64,000 nucleotides of DNA from Corynebacterium lubricantis DSM 45231 (GCF_000379425.1 NZ_KB902184.1:30183-94182); one strand, 5' to 3'. Counted from the stretch's first letter, positions 39,819 to 51,141 are shown. The notes: generated by a model not told the origin, from the sequence alone. Program-made: numbers and translations.

Positions 39819-39890
39819 AAATCCACCTTAACTAGGGTTGTAAGTACTGGACTTTTTGTACTCAAATACTCCTAGCTTAAAGGTGGATTT
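39819..39890 (+). promoter_or_regulatory. Multi-part hairpin burying the ribosome binding site of the luciferase-like gene
   Basis: AAATCCACCTT (39819-39829) pairs perfectly with AAGGTGGATTT (39880-39890); inside, CTAGG (39832-39836) pairs with CCTAG (39871-39875) and AGTAC (39843-39847) with GTACT (39858-39862). The right arm contains the AAGGTGGA ribosome binding site of the gene starting at 39895 and runs into TTTTT. It could end brnQ transcription, or switch translation of the next gene. Confidence 0.75.
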
Positions 39891-39894
39891 TTCT

Positions 39895-40920
39895 ATGTCG
39901 CGTTTGCCGTTGTCCCTCATCGATTTCTGCACGATCTACGAAGGAGAGACTGCCGGTCAGTCAATGCAGCGCTCCGTGCAGCTCGCACAGACTGCAGAAA
40001 AGTTGGGGTATTCGCGCATCTGGTACTCAGAGCATCACAACATGCCGACGATTGCTTCGTCGTCACCTGCTGTTTTGATCTCTCACATTGGTGCCCGCAC
40101 CGAGAAGATTCGCCTGGGAGCCGGTGGCGTGATGCTGCCGAACCACTCCCCTTATGTCATTGCTGAGCAGTTCGGTACCCTCGGCGAGCTCTACCCCGAC
40201 CGCATCGATCTGGGTCTGGGCCGCGCACCTGGCACCGACCAGAACACCCTCGGCCGTGCGCTGCGCCGCGACCCTAATTCCGCCGAGCGCTTCCCTAACG
40301 ATGTGGTTGAGCTCCACGGATTCTTTACTGGAAATTCGCAGGTCCCAGGTGTGACCGCCGTTCCTGGTGAAGGCGTGAAGATGCCTATGTACATCCTCGG
40401 TTCCTCCATGTTCGGTGCGACCCTCGCCGCGAAGCTTGGGCTGCCTTATTCCTTCGCTTCCCACTTCGCTCCACAGCAGCTGGTGCAGGCCACCACCTAC
40501 TACCGCGAGCACTTCGAGCCATCGGATGTGCTCTCCGAGCCTTATGTCATCGCCGCAGTCAACGTCACCGCAGCTGACACCGCCGAAGAGGCAGCAGAGC
40601 AGACCAAGGGCGTGCACCGCAATCGCGTGAAGTCCATGATGGGTCGCCGCGGGCTTGTGCTTAACGACGAGCAACTCGACCAGGTAGTCAACTCCCCTCA
40701 GGGCCAGCAGATCATTGAAATGCTGAAGTTCACCGCAGAGGGCACTGGCTCCGACGTTGTGGCTTACTTGGAGCAGTTCGCCGAGCTGGCCAAGGCCGAC
40801 GAGCTGATGGTCTCCCTCCAGGGCCGCAACCACGACGAGGCGTTACGCTCCATGGAAATCTTGGCCGATGCATGGGACCTCGACCCTGCAAATATGGCTG
40901 GCGCACCAGGAAACTTCTAA
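39895..40920 (+). CDS. Luciferase-like flavin monooxygenase (LLM family)
   Basis: 341 residues from the ATG at 39895 ([12 protein letters not shown]). TIM-barrel flavin-dependent oxidoreductase; [46 protein letters not shown] in the first third and GLGRAPGTD are hallmarks of the alkanal-monooxygenase-like group found behind brnQ in corynebacteria. Substrate unknown. Its ribosome binding site lies within a stable hairpin. Confidence 0.9.
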   Translation: MSRLPLSLIDFCTIYEGETAGQSMQRSVQLAQTAEKLGYSRIWYSEHHNMPTIASSSPAVLISHIGARTEKIRLGAGGVMLPNHSPYVIAEQFGTLGELYPDRIDLGLGRAPGTDQNTLGRALRRDPNSAERFPNDVVELHGFFTGNSQVPGVTAVPGEGVKMPMYILGSSMFGATLAAKLGLPYSFASHFAPQQLVQATTYYREHFEPSDVLSEPYVIAAVNVTAADTAEEAAEQTKGVHRNRVKSMMGRRGLVLNDEQLDQVVNSPQGQQIIEMLKFTAEGTGSDVVAYLEQFAELAKADELMVSLQGRNHDEALRSMEILADAWDLDPANMAGAPGNF

Positions 40921-40986
40921 ACTACAGTTTGTGCAGGTTAATAGCCATTTTAAGGCCATGTCTAGCCCCTGTTATATAGTTCAGGT

Positions 40987-41004
40987 GTTCGATAAAAATC
41001 GAAC
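40987..41004 (+). other. Palindrome upstream of the HNH gene
   Basis: GTTCGAT-AAAA-ATCGAAC, 7-bp arms, 36 bases before the start codon. Arm order is opposite to that of the corynebacterial LexA box (TCGAAC...GTTCGA), so it is not a plain SOS site. May be an operator or a short leader hairpin. Confidence 0.5.
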
Positions 41005-41028
41005 GGAGACTACTTCATATCGAGGGGT

Positions 41029-41047
41029 GTGTTCATCACATGAACAC
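41029..41047 (+). other. Palindrome overlapping the HNH gene start codon
   Basis: GTGTTCAT-CAC-ATGAACAC, 8-bp perfect arms; the right arm begins with the ATG at 41040. An RNA hairpin here would hide the start codon. Confidence 0.6.
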
Positions 41048-42227
41048 GAAGTTTTATTCCATTTGCCAACCTGATTCGCCTCGGGCGCAAGCCATGCTTG
41101 CTGCCCGGCGCGCCGAGTACGAGGCATGGCGTATCGCCTACGCCGTGCCCATTGATGAAGACGACCGTGACTGGACCGAACATGCCGCGTCTATTCGCGC
41201 CCATGTTGGCGGTTCGGAGGGGTTTATCGCCGACCGCCTAGTGGCGCTGGCGGTCGTCGATAAGCTTCCTAAATTCCGTGCCCACATTGAGTCGATGTGG
41301 CACCTAGACATGTACACGCTTGTGCGCATCGGGAAAACCTTGGAGGGTTTCCTGGTGTCCACCGCTGCGCGCGACCAGGAGGTGTGGCCGCTGGTAGATG
41401 AATTCCTCACCAACTACCTCACCCCTACGCGCGTACAGCAGCAGATGCCTTCTGCTGCGCAAATTCAGCGCAAGTTGAGCCAGTTCTTGGCGCAGTTCGA
41501 GGACGCAACCGCCGAGCCGGACTCCCCTGCTGACCTCAACCTGGGCTTCACCGTGCACAACTTCGGCAACGGTTCCACACATATTGGAGTCAGCCACGAT
41601 GATGCTACTGCGCTTTTAATCGAAGAAACGGTGCGTGCCTACGCCGCCGACAACAACATTTCCTTGGTCGATGCCCATGCCGAATTGATCCTGGGTAAGG
41701 CGAGCGTGAAGGTTGTGGTCAATACCTACCAGGCCTGCGACGTGCCAGGCGCGCCGGTGTGGGCTCCTGGGGTGGGCTACATGCGGGATTACTCAGGCAG
41801 TTTCTTGAACAGGCTCTCGGACCATACCCGCGACTTGATTGGCGCCGAGTATGAGGAAGTCACGGCCTACCGCGTCTCTACCTCCATCAGGGCCTACCTA
41901 GAGGGCCGAGATGGGATCTGCAGGTGGCCGGGATGTGAGAGACCGGCCCACCGCACGGAAAAGGATCACCGGATCAACTGGGCGGACGGTGGCCCGACCT
42001 CCCCGGCAAACATGATATGCCTGTGTTCCCACCACCACAATCGAAAAACAGATCAGGTGGTGCACTACATCCTGGATCCCATCACAGCCGATGTGTACTG
42101 GCTATTCTCGGATGGGACCTGGGTGGTCGATCACGCCGAGGGGCCGTTGGCACCAGCGAACCGAAACTGGGTGCGCACGCTGGGTCAAAAGCTACGTAGC
42201 CGCCACCCGGACAAGGTGCCGGCTTAA
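41040..42227 (+). CDS. DUF222/HNH endonuclease-domain protein (13E12 repeat type)
   Basis: 395 residues. N-terminal DUF222-like helical region (about 1-230) and a C-terminal HNH motif: CRWPGCERPAHRTEKDHRINWADGG...NMICLCSHHHNRKTD, with Cys pairs and His residues in place. Such proteins are abundant in actinobacteria and often spread as repetitive genes. Cleavage target unknown. Isolated from neighbours, preceded by two palindromes. Contains one CGTCGATAAGC word. Confidence 0.85.
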   Translation: MNTKFYSICQPDSPRAQAMLAARRAEYEAWRIAYAVPIDEDDRDWTEHAASIRAHVGGSEGFIADRLVALAVVDKLPKFRAHIESMWHLDMYTLVRIGKTLEGFLVSTAARDQEVWPLVDEFLTNYLTPTRVQQQMPSAAQIQRKLSQFLAQFEDATAEPDSPADLNLGFTVHNFGNGSTHIGVSHDDATALLIEETVRAYAADNNISLVDAHAELILGKASVKVVVNTYQACDVPGAPVWAPGVGYMRDYSGSFLNRLSDHTRDLIGAEYEEVTAYRVSTSIRAYLEGRDGICRWPGCERPAHRTEKDHRINWADGGPTSPANMICLCSHHHNRKTDQVVHYILDPITADVYWLFSDGTWVVDHAEGPLAPANRNWVRTLGQKLRSRHPDKVPA

Positions 42228-42228
42228 C

Positions 42229-43145
42229 CTATCCGGTGCCGAATATCAGGCCGATCACAATGAGCACTGGGAAGGAGACCAGGGTCGACGCAACTCCGGC
42301 ATTGCGGGCAAGTTCGCTAGCAGTGCGGAAGCGCAAAGAATACGTGAGCACGTTTTGCGCAGTCGGCAGTGCACCTAGAACTACTGCGGTATAGAGCGCG
42401 TGGCCTTCCATCCCGAAGACGAAGTATGCCAATAGGCCAGCAACAATCGGGTGGACAATGTTCTTCATGACTACCGTCAGGGTGACACCCCGGGTGAGTT
42501 TCAACTTCATGCCGTAGAGGGACATACCGAACACCATCAAGGCGAGTGGCACCGCTGCTCCTGCAAGGATTGACACTGGTTCGGAGATAATCGGGGGCAC
42601 GTCCCACCCCGTGAACGCGATGGTCATGCCGATCACCGCGCCAATCAGCATGGGGTTTTTCAATGCCACAACGACATTGTGTTTCCAGCCTTGTCCCCCA
42701 CCCTCCGAGGTAGTGATGTCCAACCACGTCAACGTGATCGGCGCATAAAACGCTACTTGGAAGAGAATCATGGGGACGACTGCGGCGGCGTCGCCAAGCA
42801 GGTAGACAGCTAGCGGAATGCCGAGGTTGCCGCCGTTGGCATAGCTTGAGGCGAGCATGCCGATGATGGAGCTCGACTTATCCCAATGCCGCAACCGAAA
42901 AAGCGCAAACGCCGGAAAACGGCCATGACAGCGGAGGCAGCAATAACCACAAAGTTTGGGCCCAAAATATCGCGCGGATCGGTGTGGATCAGGCGATCGA
43001 TCAGCAGCGCAGGTGTCGCCACCGCGTAAACAATGGTGGCTAGTGTCCTTTGCTCACTCGGCTTCAGCACACCCAGACGGATCAGAAAGTAGCCCGCTGC
43101 GATCACGATAATGACTACCCCGAAGCCTTGGAGCACGCCGAGCAT
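42229..43145 (-). pseudogene. AEC-family permease, frameshifted
   Basis: The N-terminal part (MLGVLQGFGVVIIVIAAGYFLIRLGVL..., from 43145) and the C-terminal part (reading through 42229) are two frames of one auxin-efflux-carrier-like permease of about 305 residues. They join at a run of four A (42916-42919 on the + strand, TTTT in the gene): one more T restores AVFPAFALFRLRHWDKSSSIIG. With one base missing, the protein stops after about 110 residues. Either a true recent inactivation or a homopolymer sequencing error. It has about ten membrane segments when repaired. Confidence 0.85.
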
Positions 43146-43347
43146 ATAATGTCCTTCCGCCAAAGCCACCCAAAGCGCCAAAGCCACTAGAGGGGTATTA
43201 CCAATTAGTTTCTCCCCCAGTGTGCTCTTGACAAAGGACTAATACAATTCGAGGACTGCAGGCTCAATGATGCTGTTACACGATTAAGCCGGAACAGTTT
43301 CCCAATAGTTTCACTTTGTTTACCATGACCCTCTACCCTTAATTGCC

Positions 43348-44838
43348 ATGGTGAATTCACGAGCCGCCCAAGGCCTAGCCGCCATCGCAGCAGCCTCGCT
43401 GCTGGCGTCCTGTTCCGCGGGTTCCACTGCCAGCGAGGTCGGTCGCGTCCAAGGCGCGGGCCTCGTCGTCGGCACGTCCGGCGCGCCCGCCTCCCTCGAT
43501 TTCACAACCACTGGCGGCGCCGCCATCCCCCAGGCGCTCATGTCGAATGTCTACGAAACCCTCGTGCGTATCGACGAAAACGGCGAGCCCGCCCCCCACC
43601 TCGCCCAGGACATCGCAATTAACGACGATCGCACGTCTTATACCTTTCACTTACGCGAAGGAGTGCGCTTCTCCAACGGAGAACCTTTCAACGCCGAGTC
43701 GGTGAAGTTTTCCATTGAGTATGTCCAAAACGAGTGGACGAACGGGCTGAGCTCCCAGATGGACCCGGTGAGCTCGGTAGACGTTCTCGACGAGTACACC
43801 GTGCAAGTGAATCTCGAGCATCCATCGAACCGCTGGCTCTGGTCAATGGGCACCCTGACCGGCGCGATGATGACCCCTGCGGGTGTCGACACGCTTGCCA
43901 GCGACCCGATCGGCACGGGCCCCTACACAGTGAAGCGCTTCTCGGTCGGCGAGTCCATTTCCTATACTGCCCGCGAGGACTACTGGGGCACCCCCGCGAA
44001 TCAGGACGCGGCCATCCGCTATTTCTCGGATTCGGTAGCTACCGTCAATGCCCTGCGCGCAGGCGATGTCGACGTCGTGTGGGCACTCCAGGCACCGGAA
44101 CTGCTTGATTCCCTCCCCGAGGAATACGGCGTGCACGTCGGCAGCACCAACGGCGAGGTGGTGTTCTCCATGAACAACAACGCCGCGCCTTTCGACGATC
44201 CCGCGGTTCGTCAAGCAGCCGCCTACGCCATCGACCGCGACGCCCTCAACCAGGTCGTCTGGGAAGGCATGGCCACCAACACCGGCGGCGCACCCGTCCC
44301 ACCAACGGACCCGTGGTACACCGGCCGCGACTACTACCCCTTCGACCCGCAGCGTGCCGAAGCCTTATTAACTGGCCGCACCCCCGAGGTCACCATCTCG
44401 GTGCCTTCGCTGCCCTATGCCCAGACCGCCGCCGAGCTGATCTTCTCGCAGCTGACCCAAGTCGGATTCAAAGTCACCTTGGAAACCGTCGAGTTCCCAG
44501 CCGTCTGGCTAGGCCAGGTCATGAGCCAGCACGACTATCAGGCCTCGATCATCTCGCACGTGGAACCTCGCGATATCCCGGCGCTCTTCGGCAACCCCGA
44601 CTATTACCTGGGCTACGATTCACCCGAACTGCGCGAGGATCTCCAGCTCGCCGACCAGGGAGATTTGAGCGACGAGACCACGCGCATGATCTCCGCGGTG
44701 GACACCATCATGGCCGATGCCGGGGCCCTGACTCTGGCGAATTCCCCTAATGTTGTCCTTACCGCGCCCGGGGTCACCGGGATCGAAGCCAACGTGATCA
44801 CCGATGCCCTACCTCTCGCGGGAGTGAAGAAACAGTGA
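43348..44838 (+). CDS. Peptide/nickel-type ABC transporter substrate-binding lipoprotein
   Basis: 496 residues. Lipoprotein signal with lipobox LLASC (Cys about 22), then an SBP_bac_5 domain: YETLVRIDENGEPAPHLAQDI, YTFHLREGVRFSNGEPFNAESVKFSIEY, and the DPIGTGPYTVKRF motif. Captures oligopeptides or another small cargo outside the membrane. First gene of a four-gene operon; its stop overlaps the next start (GTGA). Confidence 0.92.
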   Translation: MVNSRAAQGLAAIAAASLLASCSAGSTASEVGRVQGAGLVVGTSGAPASLDFTTTGGAAIPQALMSNVYETLVRIDENGEPAPHLAQDIAINDDRTSYTFHLREGVRFSNGEPFNAESVKFSIEYVQNEWTNGLSSQMDPVSSVDVLDEYTVQVNLEHPSNRWLWSMGTLTGAMMTPAGVDTLASDPIGTGPYTVKRFSVGESISYTAREDYWGTPANQDAAIRYFSDSVATVNALRAGDVDVVWALQAPELLDSLPEEYGVHVGSTNGEVVFSMNNNAAPFDDPAVRQAAAYAIDRDALNQVVWEGMATNTGGAPVPPTDPWYTGRDYYPFDPQRAEALLTGRTPEVTISVPSLPYAQTAAELIFSQLTQVGFKVTLETVEFPAVWLGQVMSQHDYQASIISHVEPRDIPALFGNPDYYLGYDSPELREDLQLADQGDLSDETTRMISAVDTIMADAGALTLANSPNVVLTAPGVTGIEANVITDALPLAGVKKQ

Positions 44839-45773
44839 TTCTGCGCCTGATAGCTCGCTTCCTCATCATGCTGTTTCTTGCCAGCGTGATCATTTTCGTC
44901 CTGCTGCGCGCAGTCCCCGGCGACCCGGCGCGCATCGCGCTTGGGGTTAATGCCACAGACGAAGCCGTAGCCGAACTCTCCTCGCGCCTGGGCACCGACC
45001 GGCCGCTGCTGACTCAATACGCAGAGTGGATCGGTGGCCTGATAACCGGAGACTTCGGTATCTCGCTGTCCAGCCAGCAGGACATCACCCCGCTGGTGCT
45101 TGACCGCGGCGCGGTATCGCTGATCCTCGCGGGCACCTCGATGGTGTTATCGCTTGCCATCGCCGTACCACTCGGCATTTATCTGGCGCGCAAGGCCGGC
45201 ACCCCGCAAGCGGCAGTAGTGTCAGCGGGTACGCAGCTGGGTATCGCGGTGCCCAGCTTCCTCGTCGGCATCCTGCTCGTAGCGGTATTTTCCGTGCGCC
45301 TCGGTTGGTTGCCCGCGAACGGCTGGGTCCCACCGAACGAGAACTTTGGCGGGTTCCTGGCCAGGCTCGTCCTCCCCGTCATCGCGCTCTCACTCGTCCA
45401 AGCCGCGATCCTGACCAGGTACGTGCGCAGCGCCATCCTGGAGGAGTTGAACAAGGACTACGTGCGCACGGCTAGGGCGACGGGCTCGTCGCAAAGCGAA
45501 GTGCTCTACAAACATGCACTAAAAAACGCAGCCCTACCCGTGCTCACCGTGACTGGTGTGCAGCTGACCAGCCTGATCGTGGGCGCGGTGGTCATCGAAC
45601 GGGTCTTTGTCATTCCGGGGCTGGGCTCGATGCTTCTCGACGCCGTGTCCAACCGCGACCTCACCACCGTGCAAACCGTGATGATGTTGCTTGTCGTATT
45701 TACCCTCGTGGTCAATTTCGTGGTGGATCTGCTCTACCGACTGATTGACCCGCGTATCAAGGTGGCAGCATGA
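44835..45773 (+). CDS. ABC transporter permease (DppB type)
   Basis: 312 residues, six membrane helices. BPD_transp_1 domain with the coupling-helix motif ARATGSSQSEVLYKHALKNA. N-terminal VPGDPARIALGVNATDEAVAELSSRLGTDRPL is typical of DppB-like permeases. GTG start overlapping the upstream stop by 4 nt; its own stop overlaps dppC-like by 4 nt. Confidence 0.93.
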   Translation: MILRLIARFLIMLFLASVIIFVLLRAVPGDPARIALGVNATDEAVAELSSRLGTDRPLLTQYAEWIGGLITGDFGISLSSQQDITPLVLDRGAVSLILAGTSMVLSLAIAVPLGIYLARKAGTPQAAVVSAGTQLGIAVPSFLVGILLVAVFSVRLGWLPANGWVPPNENFGGFLARLVLPVIALSLVQAAILTRYVRSAILEELNKDYVRTARATGSSQSEVLYKHALKNAALPVLTVTGVQLTSLIVGAVVIERVFVIPGLGSMLLDAVSNRDLTTVQTVMMLLVVFTLVVNFVVDLLYRLIDPRIKVAA

Positions 45774-46591
45774 GACTTTCAGGATGGATCGGCGCGGTTA
45801 TCGTCGCCATTGTTGCCTTCTTCGCCCTGCTCTCGCTGGTGTGGACGCCGTATGACGCCACCCACGCGATCCCAGCGGATCGCCTCCAGGGCCCGACGCT
45901 TTCGCATGTCTTGGGCACCGATCAATTTGGGCGCGACATCTTCTCCCGCATCCTCGAGGGCTCCGCGATCACGCTCGCCGTCTGCGTGGTGGGTGTGGGC
46001 ATCTCTGCGCTGATCGGCGTGCCGCTGGGAATTGTGGCGGGCATGCGCCGCGGGTGGACGGAGTCCATCATCATGCGCGGCAACGACCTGTTGCTCGCCT
46101 TCCCGGCGCTGCTGCTGGCCATCGTGTTTACGGCGGTCTTCGGTGCATCGACGGGCATTGTCATGCTGGCCATCGGCATCGCGGGCATCCCCGGATTCGC
46201 CCGCGTCGCCCGCGCCGGCACCCTGCGCGTGATGACGCAGGATTATATTCTCGCCGCGCGCATCTCCAAGGTCCCCGGCCCCGTGATCGCCTGGCGCCAC
46301 GTGCTGCCCAATATCGCTGGTGTGATCATCGTGCAGGTCTCGGTGTCCTTCGCACTGGCCATCCTCGCCGAGGCCGGGCTCTCCTTCCTGGGACTCGGCA
46401 CCCCGGCACCCTATGCCTCCTGGGGCCGGATGCTGCAGGCCTCCCAGGGATTCCTCGCCTCCGCGCCGCACTTGGCCATCTTCCCCGGTATCGCCATCGC
46501 CGCGACCGTGCTGGGCTTCAACCTGCTCGGCGACGGCCTACGCGACGCACTTGACCCCACGACCAGACGAAAGGCGAGAACCTCCGCATGA
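45770..46591 (+). CDS. ABC transporter permease (DppC type)
   Basis: 273 residues. Typical LGTDQFGRDIFSRILEGSAITL and ILAARISKVPGPVIAWRHVLPN (coupling helix), AEAGLSFLGLGTPAPYASWGRML near the C-terminus. Pairs with the preceding permease. ATGA overlaps at both ends. Confidence 0.94.
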   Translation: MRLSGWIGAVIVAIVAFFALLSLVWTPYDATHAIPADRLQGPTLSHVLGTDQFGRDIFSRILEGSAITLAVCVVGVGISALIGVPLGIVAGMRRGWTESIIMRGNDLLLAFPALLLAIVFTAVFGASTGIVMLAIGIAGIPGFARVARAGTLRVMTQDYILAARISKVPGPVIAWRHVLPNIAGVIIVQVSVSFALAILAEAGLSFLGLGTPAPYASWGRMLQASQGFLASAPHLAIFPGIAIAATVLGFNLLGDGLRDALDPTTRRKARTSA

Positions 46592-47958
46592 TTCACGTTG
46601 ACAACCTCTCCATCGAGGGCATCTTGGAGAACATCTCCTTCGACATTGCTCCAGGTCAGCGCCTTGGCATCATCGGCGAGTCCGGCTCCGGTAAATCCAT
46701 GACGGCGCTCGCCGTGATCGGGCTGCTGCCTTCGAATCTCAAGGCCACGGGCACGGTCGAGGTCAATGGCACCGACATGCTCTCTGCTCGGGAAGCGGTT
46801 CGTCGCAAAGTGCGCGGCTCTACCGTGGGCATGGTGTTCCAGGAACCCATGAGCGCGCTCGATCCCCTGATGCAGGTCGGCCGCCAAGTCGCCGAGGCGA
46901 GCAATCCCGAGCGTGCCCGGGAGCTGCTCAAGGAGGTGGGAATTGAGCGATACGAGGCCTACCCGCACGAGCTTTCCGGCGGGCAGCGCCAACGCGTGCT
47001 CATCGCGCTTGCTATCGCGGGCGACCCCGACCTGCTGATTTGCGACGAGCCCACCACCGCCCTCGACGTGACCACCCAGGCCGAAATCCTCGATCTGCTT
47101 GACCGCCTCGTGGCCGAGCGCGGCATGGCTCTCATGTTCGTCAGCCACGACCTCGGCGTGATCAAGCGCATGACCGATCGCGTGCTCATCTTTCAGCGCG
47201 GCCGCATCGTCGACCCAGATTCCGAGTACGCCCGCAACCTCATCGCGGCAGCCAAGCCCGGCGCACCGGCCCTCCCGTCCGAAGTCGGCGAGCCCATCAT
47301 CACCTTGGATAAAGTCTCCCTGACCCGCGGAAAGACGCTAGCTATCGACGACGTCTCGCTAGAAATTCGTCGCGGCGAACGCCTCGGCATCGTCGGTGGC
47401 TCCGGCTCCGGGAAAACCTCGCTGCTGCGCCTCATCGCCGGCCTCTCCGCACCAGATGCGGGCACCGTCCGCGTCGACGGCTCCCTGCAGATGGTCTTCC
47501 AGGACCCTCAATCATCGCTCAATCCGCGCCTCAAGGTCGGCAAATCCATCCGCGAGGCCGGGGTCAATCAATCGCGTTGCGACGAGGTCCTAGAACACGT
47601 CGGCCTCCCCGGCGTTGCTAACCGCTTCCCCCACGAATTCTCCGGTGGGCAGCGCCAGCGCGTCTCCATCGCGCGCGCTGCCGGCCCGCGCCCGAGCATT
47701 TTGCTTGCCGACGAGCCCGTGTCCGCCCTCGATGTCACCGTCCGCGCCCAGGTGCTCGACCTGATCAACGACCTCGTCACCGAAGACGAGCTGACACTAG
47801 TATTTGTGTCTCATGATCTCTCGGTGGTGCGCCACGTCTGCCCCACTATCGCCGTGATCCATGAAGGAAAGATCGTGGAATCCGGGCCCACCGAGGAGAT
47901 CTGGGCGAACCCGCGACACCCATATACGCAGTCGCTACTGGAGGCAATCCCTCATTAA
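46588..47958 (+). CDS. ABC transporter ATPase with two fused ATP-binding domains (DppD-DppF type)
   Basis: 456 residues: first ATPase (about 1-215; Walker A GESGSGKS, signature LSGGQRQR, Walker [13 protein letters not shown]) and second ATPase (about 230-456; Walker A GGSGSGKT, signature FSGGQRQR, Walker [13 protein letters not shown]). The fusion replaces the separate D and F subunits. The last 24 nt overlap the convergent sucD gene. Confidence 0.94.
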   Translation: MIHVDNLSIEGILENISFDIAPGQRLGIIGESGSGKSMTALAVIGLLPSNLKATGTVEVNGTDMLSAREAVRRKVRGSTVGMVFQEPMSALDPLMQVGRQVAEASNPERARELLKEVGIERYEAYPHELSGGQRQRVLIALAIAGDPDLLICDEPTTALDVTTQAEILDLLDRLVAERGMALMFVSHDLGVIKRMTDRVLIFQRGRIVDPDSEYARNLIAAAKPGAPALPSEVGEPIITLDKVSLTRGKTLAIDDVSLEIRRGERLGIVGGSGSGKTSLLRLIAGLSAPDAGTVRVDGSLQMVFQDPQSSLNPRLKVGKSIREAGVNQSRCDEVLEHVGLPGVANRFPHEFSGGQRQRVSIARAAGPRPSILLADEPVSALDVTVRAQVLDLINDLVTEDELTLVFVSHDLSVVRHVCPTIAVIHEGKIVESGPTEEIWANPRHPYTQSLLEAIPH

Positions 47959-48816
47959 CTGAGCGGCCTGGCTTGGTGTGCGCCCTACCTTCACGCCGAC
48001 CGCTTCGAGTGCCAGCTTCTTTGATTCCGCCGTACCCGAGCTCCCCGAGACGATCGCACCGGCATGGCCCATGGTTTTACCCTCTGGCGCCGTGAAGCCC
48101 GCGATATAGGCCACCACCGGCTTGGTCACGTTCTCCTGGATGAACTTGGCAGCGGCTTCCTCTGCATCACCGCCGATCTCACCGATCATCATGATGGCTT
48201 TGGTGTCTGGGTCCGCCTGGAACGCACGGATCGCGCTGATGTGTGTTGTGCCAATGATCGGGTCGCCGCCGATACCCACGCAGGTGGTGAATCCGATATC
48301 GGAGAGCTCGAACATCATCTGATAGGTCAACGTGCCCGACTTGGACACTAGACCCAAAGGCCCGGGGTTCGGAGCGGTCTCTGCGGGGATAATGCCCGCG
48401 TTGGATTGCCCCGGGGAAATGATTCCTGGGCAGTTCGGGCCAATGATCCTGGTATCCGACTCACGTGCCAGCGCATAGAACTCGGCGGTGTCTTTAATAG
48501 GCACGCCTTCGGTAATCACCACGACGAGAGGCATGCGCGCGTTAATGGCTTCGACCACCGCCGACTTGGTGGCCACAGCCGGGACGAAGACAACCGAGAC
48601 GTTTGCACCGGTCGAGCTCATGGCCTCGCGCACCGAACCGAAGACGGGTACTTCGGTGCCCCCCTCGAAGGTGACGGTCGTGCCAGCCTTTTTCGGGTTT
48701 ACTCCACCAACGATGGTGCTGCCCGAGTTGAGCATCCGTTGGGTGTGCTTCATGCCTTCTGCACCGGTCATGCCCTGGACAATGATCTTGGAATCTGAGT
48801 CGAGAAAAATAGACAT
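47935..48816 (-). CDS. sucD: Succinyl-CoA synthetase alpha subunit
   Basis: 293 residues. Citric-acid-cycle ligase subunit with the CoA-binding Rossmann domain ([17 protein letters not shown]) and the phospho-His loop [17 protein letters not shown] with H251. Second gene of sucCD, two bases after the sucC stop. Its 3' end overlaps the ABC ATPase gene on the other strand by 24 nt. Confidence 0.97.
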   Translation of the reverse strand: MSIFLDSDSKIIVQGMTGAEGMKHTQRMLNSGSTIVGGVNPKKAGTTVTFEGGTEVPVFGSVREAMSSTGANVSVVFVPAVATKSAVVEAINARMPLVVVITEGVPIKDTAEFYALARESDTRIIGPNCPGIISPGQSNAGIIPAETAPNPGPLGLVSKSGTLTYQMMFELSDIGFTTCVGIGGDPIIGTTHISAIRAFQADPDTKAIMMIGEIGGDAEEAAAKFIQENVTKPVVAYIAGFTAPEGKTMGHAGAIVSGSSGTAESKKLALEAVGVKVGRTPSQAAQLMRDCLQ

Positions 48817-48818
48817 AA

Positions 48819-50000
48819 TTACAGTCCTCCATTGGCGTCGGCGAGTTCGGCAGCCTTGCGTGCTGCGGCATCCATGGTGTCTACCTGCCCCAAGGGAAGC
48901 TGCGCTTGATTCAGGATCGCTTTGCCTTCTTCGGCATTGTTGCCATCAAGCCTGACCACCAACGGTTTGGGTTCGATTCCTTCGGATTTGAGGATGCGGT
49001 ATGCCTGCACGATTCCTTTCGCCACCTCGTCGCAGGCGGTAATGCCACCGAAGACGTTGACGAAAATTGAACGCACCTGCAGGTCTTCCAGGATCACCTC
49101 GAGGCCATTGGCCATCACGTCTGCGTTGGCGCCACCTCCGATATCGAGGAAGTTCGCTGGCGTGGGCTTGGAGGCCAAATCCGCTCCCGCATCGGCGACG
49201 ACATCGAGCGTGGACATCACCAGACCTGCGCCATTGCCGATCACACCGACCGAGCCGTCGAGTTTGACGTAGTTCAGGCCCATATTGGTGGCCTTCGCCT
49301 CCAACGGGTCCATCGAGCCATGGTCGGCCAGCTGCGCGTGCTCCGGGTGGCGGAAATCTGCGTTGTCGTCCAGGGTGATTTTTCCATCCAACGCGATGAT
49401 CTCACCCGACGCAGTCTTGACCAGGGGGTTGACCTCCACCAGAGTCGCGTCCTCTTCGTCGTACACGCTGTAGAGCTGCTTGAGCACTGGGACTAATTTG
49501 GCGGTGTCTGCCTCGTCGAAACCTGCTTCTTCGGCCATCTCTCGGGCAAGCGTATCGGTAAATCCGTCCAGTGGGGAAAAGTTTCGCCGCACCAGGGCCT
49601 CGGGCTTTTCCACTGCCAAGGTTTCAATTTCCACGCCACCCTCTCTTGAGAGCATGGCCAGGTACCTGCGCTTCGTCCGGTCCAGCAGGATGGAAAAGTA
49701 GTACTCCTCGGCAATGTTGACCGCCCGGGCCACCATCACACGACGCACGGTGAAACCCTTGATTTTCAGGCCGAGGATCTCGTCGGCAATTTGCGCTGCC
49801 TCGCCTGCGTCTCTGGCCATGCGCACGCCACCGGCTTTGCCGCGCCCACCCGTTTTAACCTGGGCTTTGATCACCACCGGCCCGCCGATCGTACGCGCTG
49901 CACGCTCGGCTTGCGTGGCCGAGGTGGCTACTTTCCCGGGAACCACGGGCACGCCATGATCCTCAAACATCTGCCGGGCCTGGTGTTCATACAGGTCCAT
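48819..50000 (-). CDS. sucC: Succinyl-CoA synthetase beta subunit
   Basis: 393 residues from the ATG at 50000 ([20 protein letters not shown]) with a GGAGCGACA site. ATP-grasp subunit that converts succinyl-CoA + NDP + Pi to succinate + NTP with Suc[19 protein letters not shown] (nucleotide binding), NPLVKT, and [18 protein letters not shown] are standard. Nucleotide preference cannot be told here. Confidence 0.97.
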   Translation of the reverse strand: MDLYEHQARQMFEDHGVPVVPGKVATSATQAERAARTIGGPVVIKAQVKTGGRGKAGGVRMARDAGEAAQIADEILGLKIKGFTVRRVMVARAVNIAEEYYFSILLDRTKRRYLAMLSREGGVEIETLAVEKPEALVRRNFSPLDGFTDTLAREMAEEAGFDEADTAKLVPVLKQLYSVYDEEDATLVEVNPLVKTASGEIIALDGKITLDDNADFRHPEHAQLADHGSMDPLEAKATNMGLNYVKLDGSVGVIGNGAGLVMSTLDVVADAGADLASKPTPANFLDIGGGANADVMANGLEVILEDLQVRSIFVNVFGGITACDEVAKGIVQAYRILKSEGIEPKPLVVRLDGNNAEEGKAILNQAQLPLGQVDTMDAAARKAAELADANGGL

Positions 50001-50014
50001 TGTCGCTCCATTCG

Positions 50015-50040
50015 CATGGGTGAAATGTATTCTCACCATG
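50015..50040 (-). promoter_or_regulatory. Imperfect palindrome upstream of sucC
   Basis: CATGGGTGA and TCACCATG flank nine bases; the arms match but for one extra G. It sits directly upstream of the sucC ribosome binding site, and its centre reads TACATT (a -10-like word) in the gene direction. Possible operator or promoter core; no regulator recognised. Confidence 0.35.
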
Positions 50041-50072
50041 CTAGAGAAAAATCGGCAGAGATGTGGCGCCGG

Positions 50073-51050
<978 letters not shown>

Positions 51051-51141
51051 TCAGAGCGTCTTGTGGAATACCAACATCCTACGCCTTTTCTGACACTGAG
51101 TGCCAGGAAAAGCATTCGGTAGCGCAAGGTAAACTGCCACT

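Noticed and set aside
40987..41004. LexA (SOS) box upstream of the HNH gene
   Set aside because: Half-sites are in the reverse order to the corynebacterial LexA consensus.
43228..43250. Promoter TTGACA upstream of the ABC binding-protein gene
   Set aside because: A -35-like TTGACA is present but no -10 hexamer stands at 16-18 bp; nearest TACAAT is only 9 bp away.
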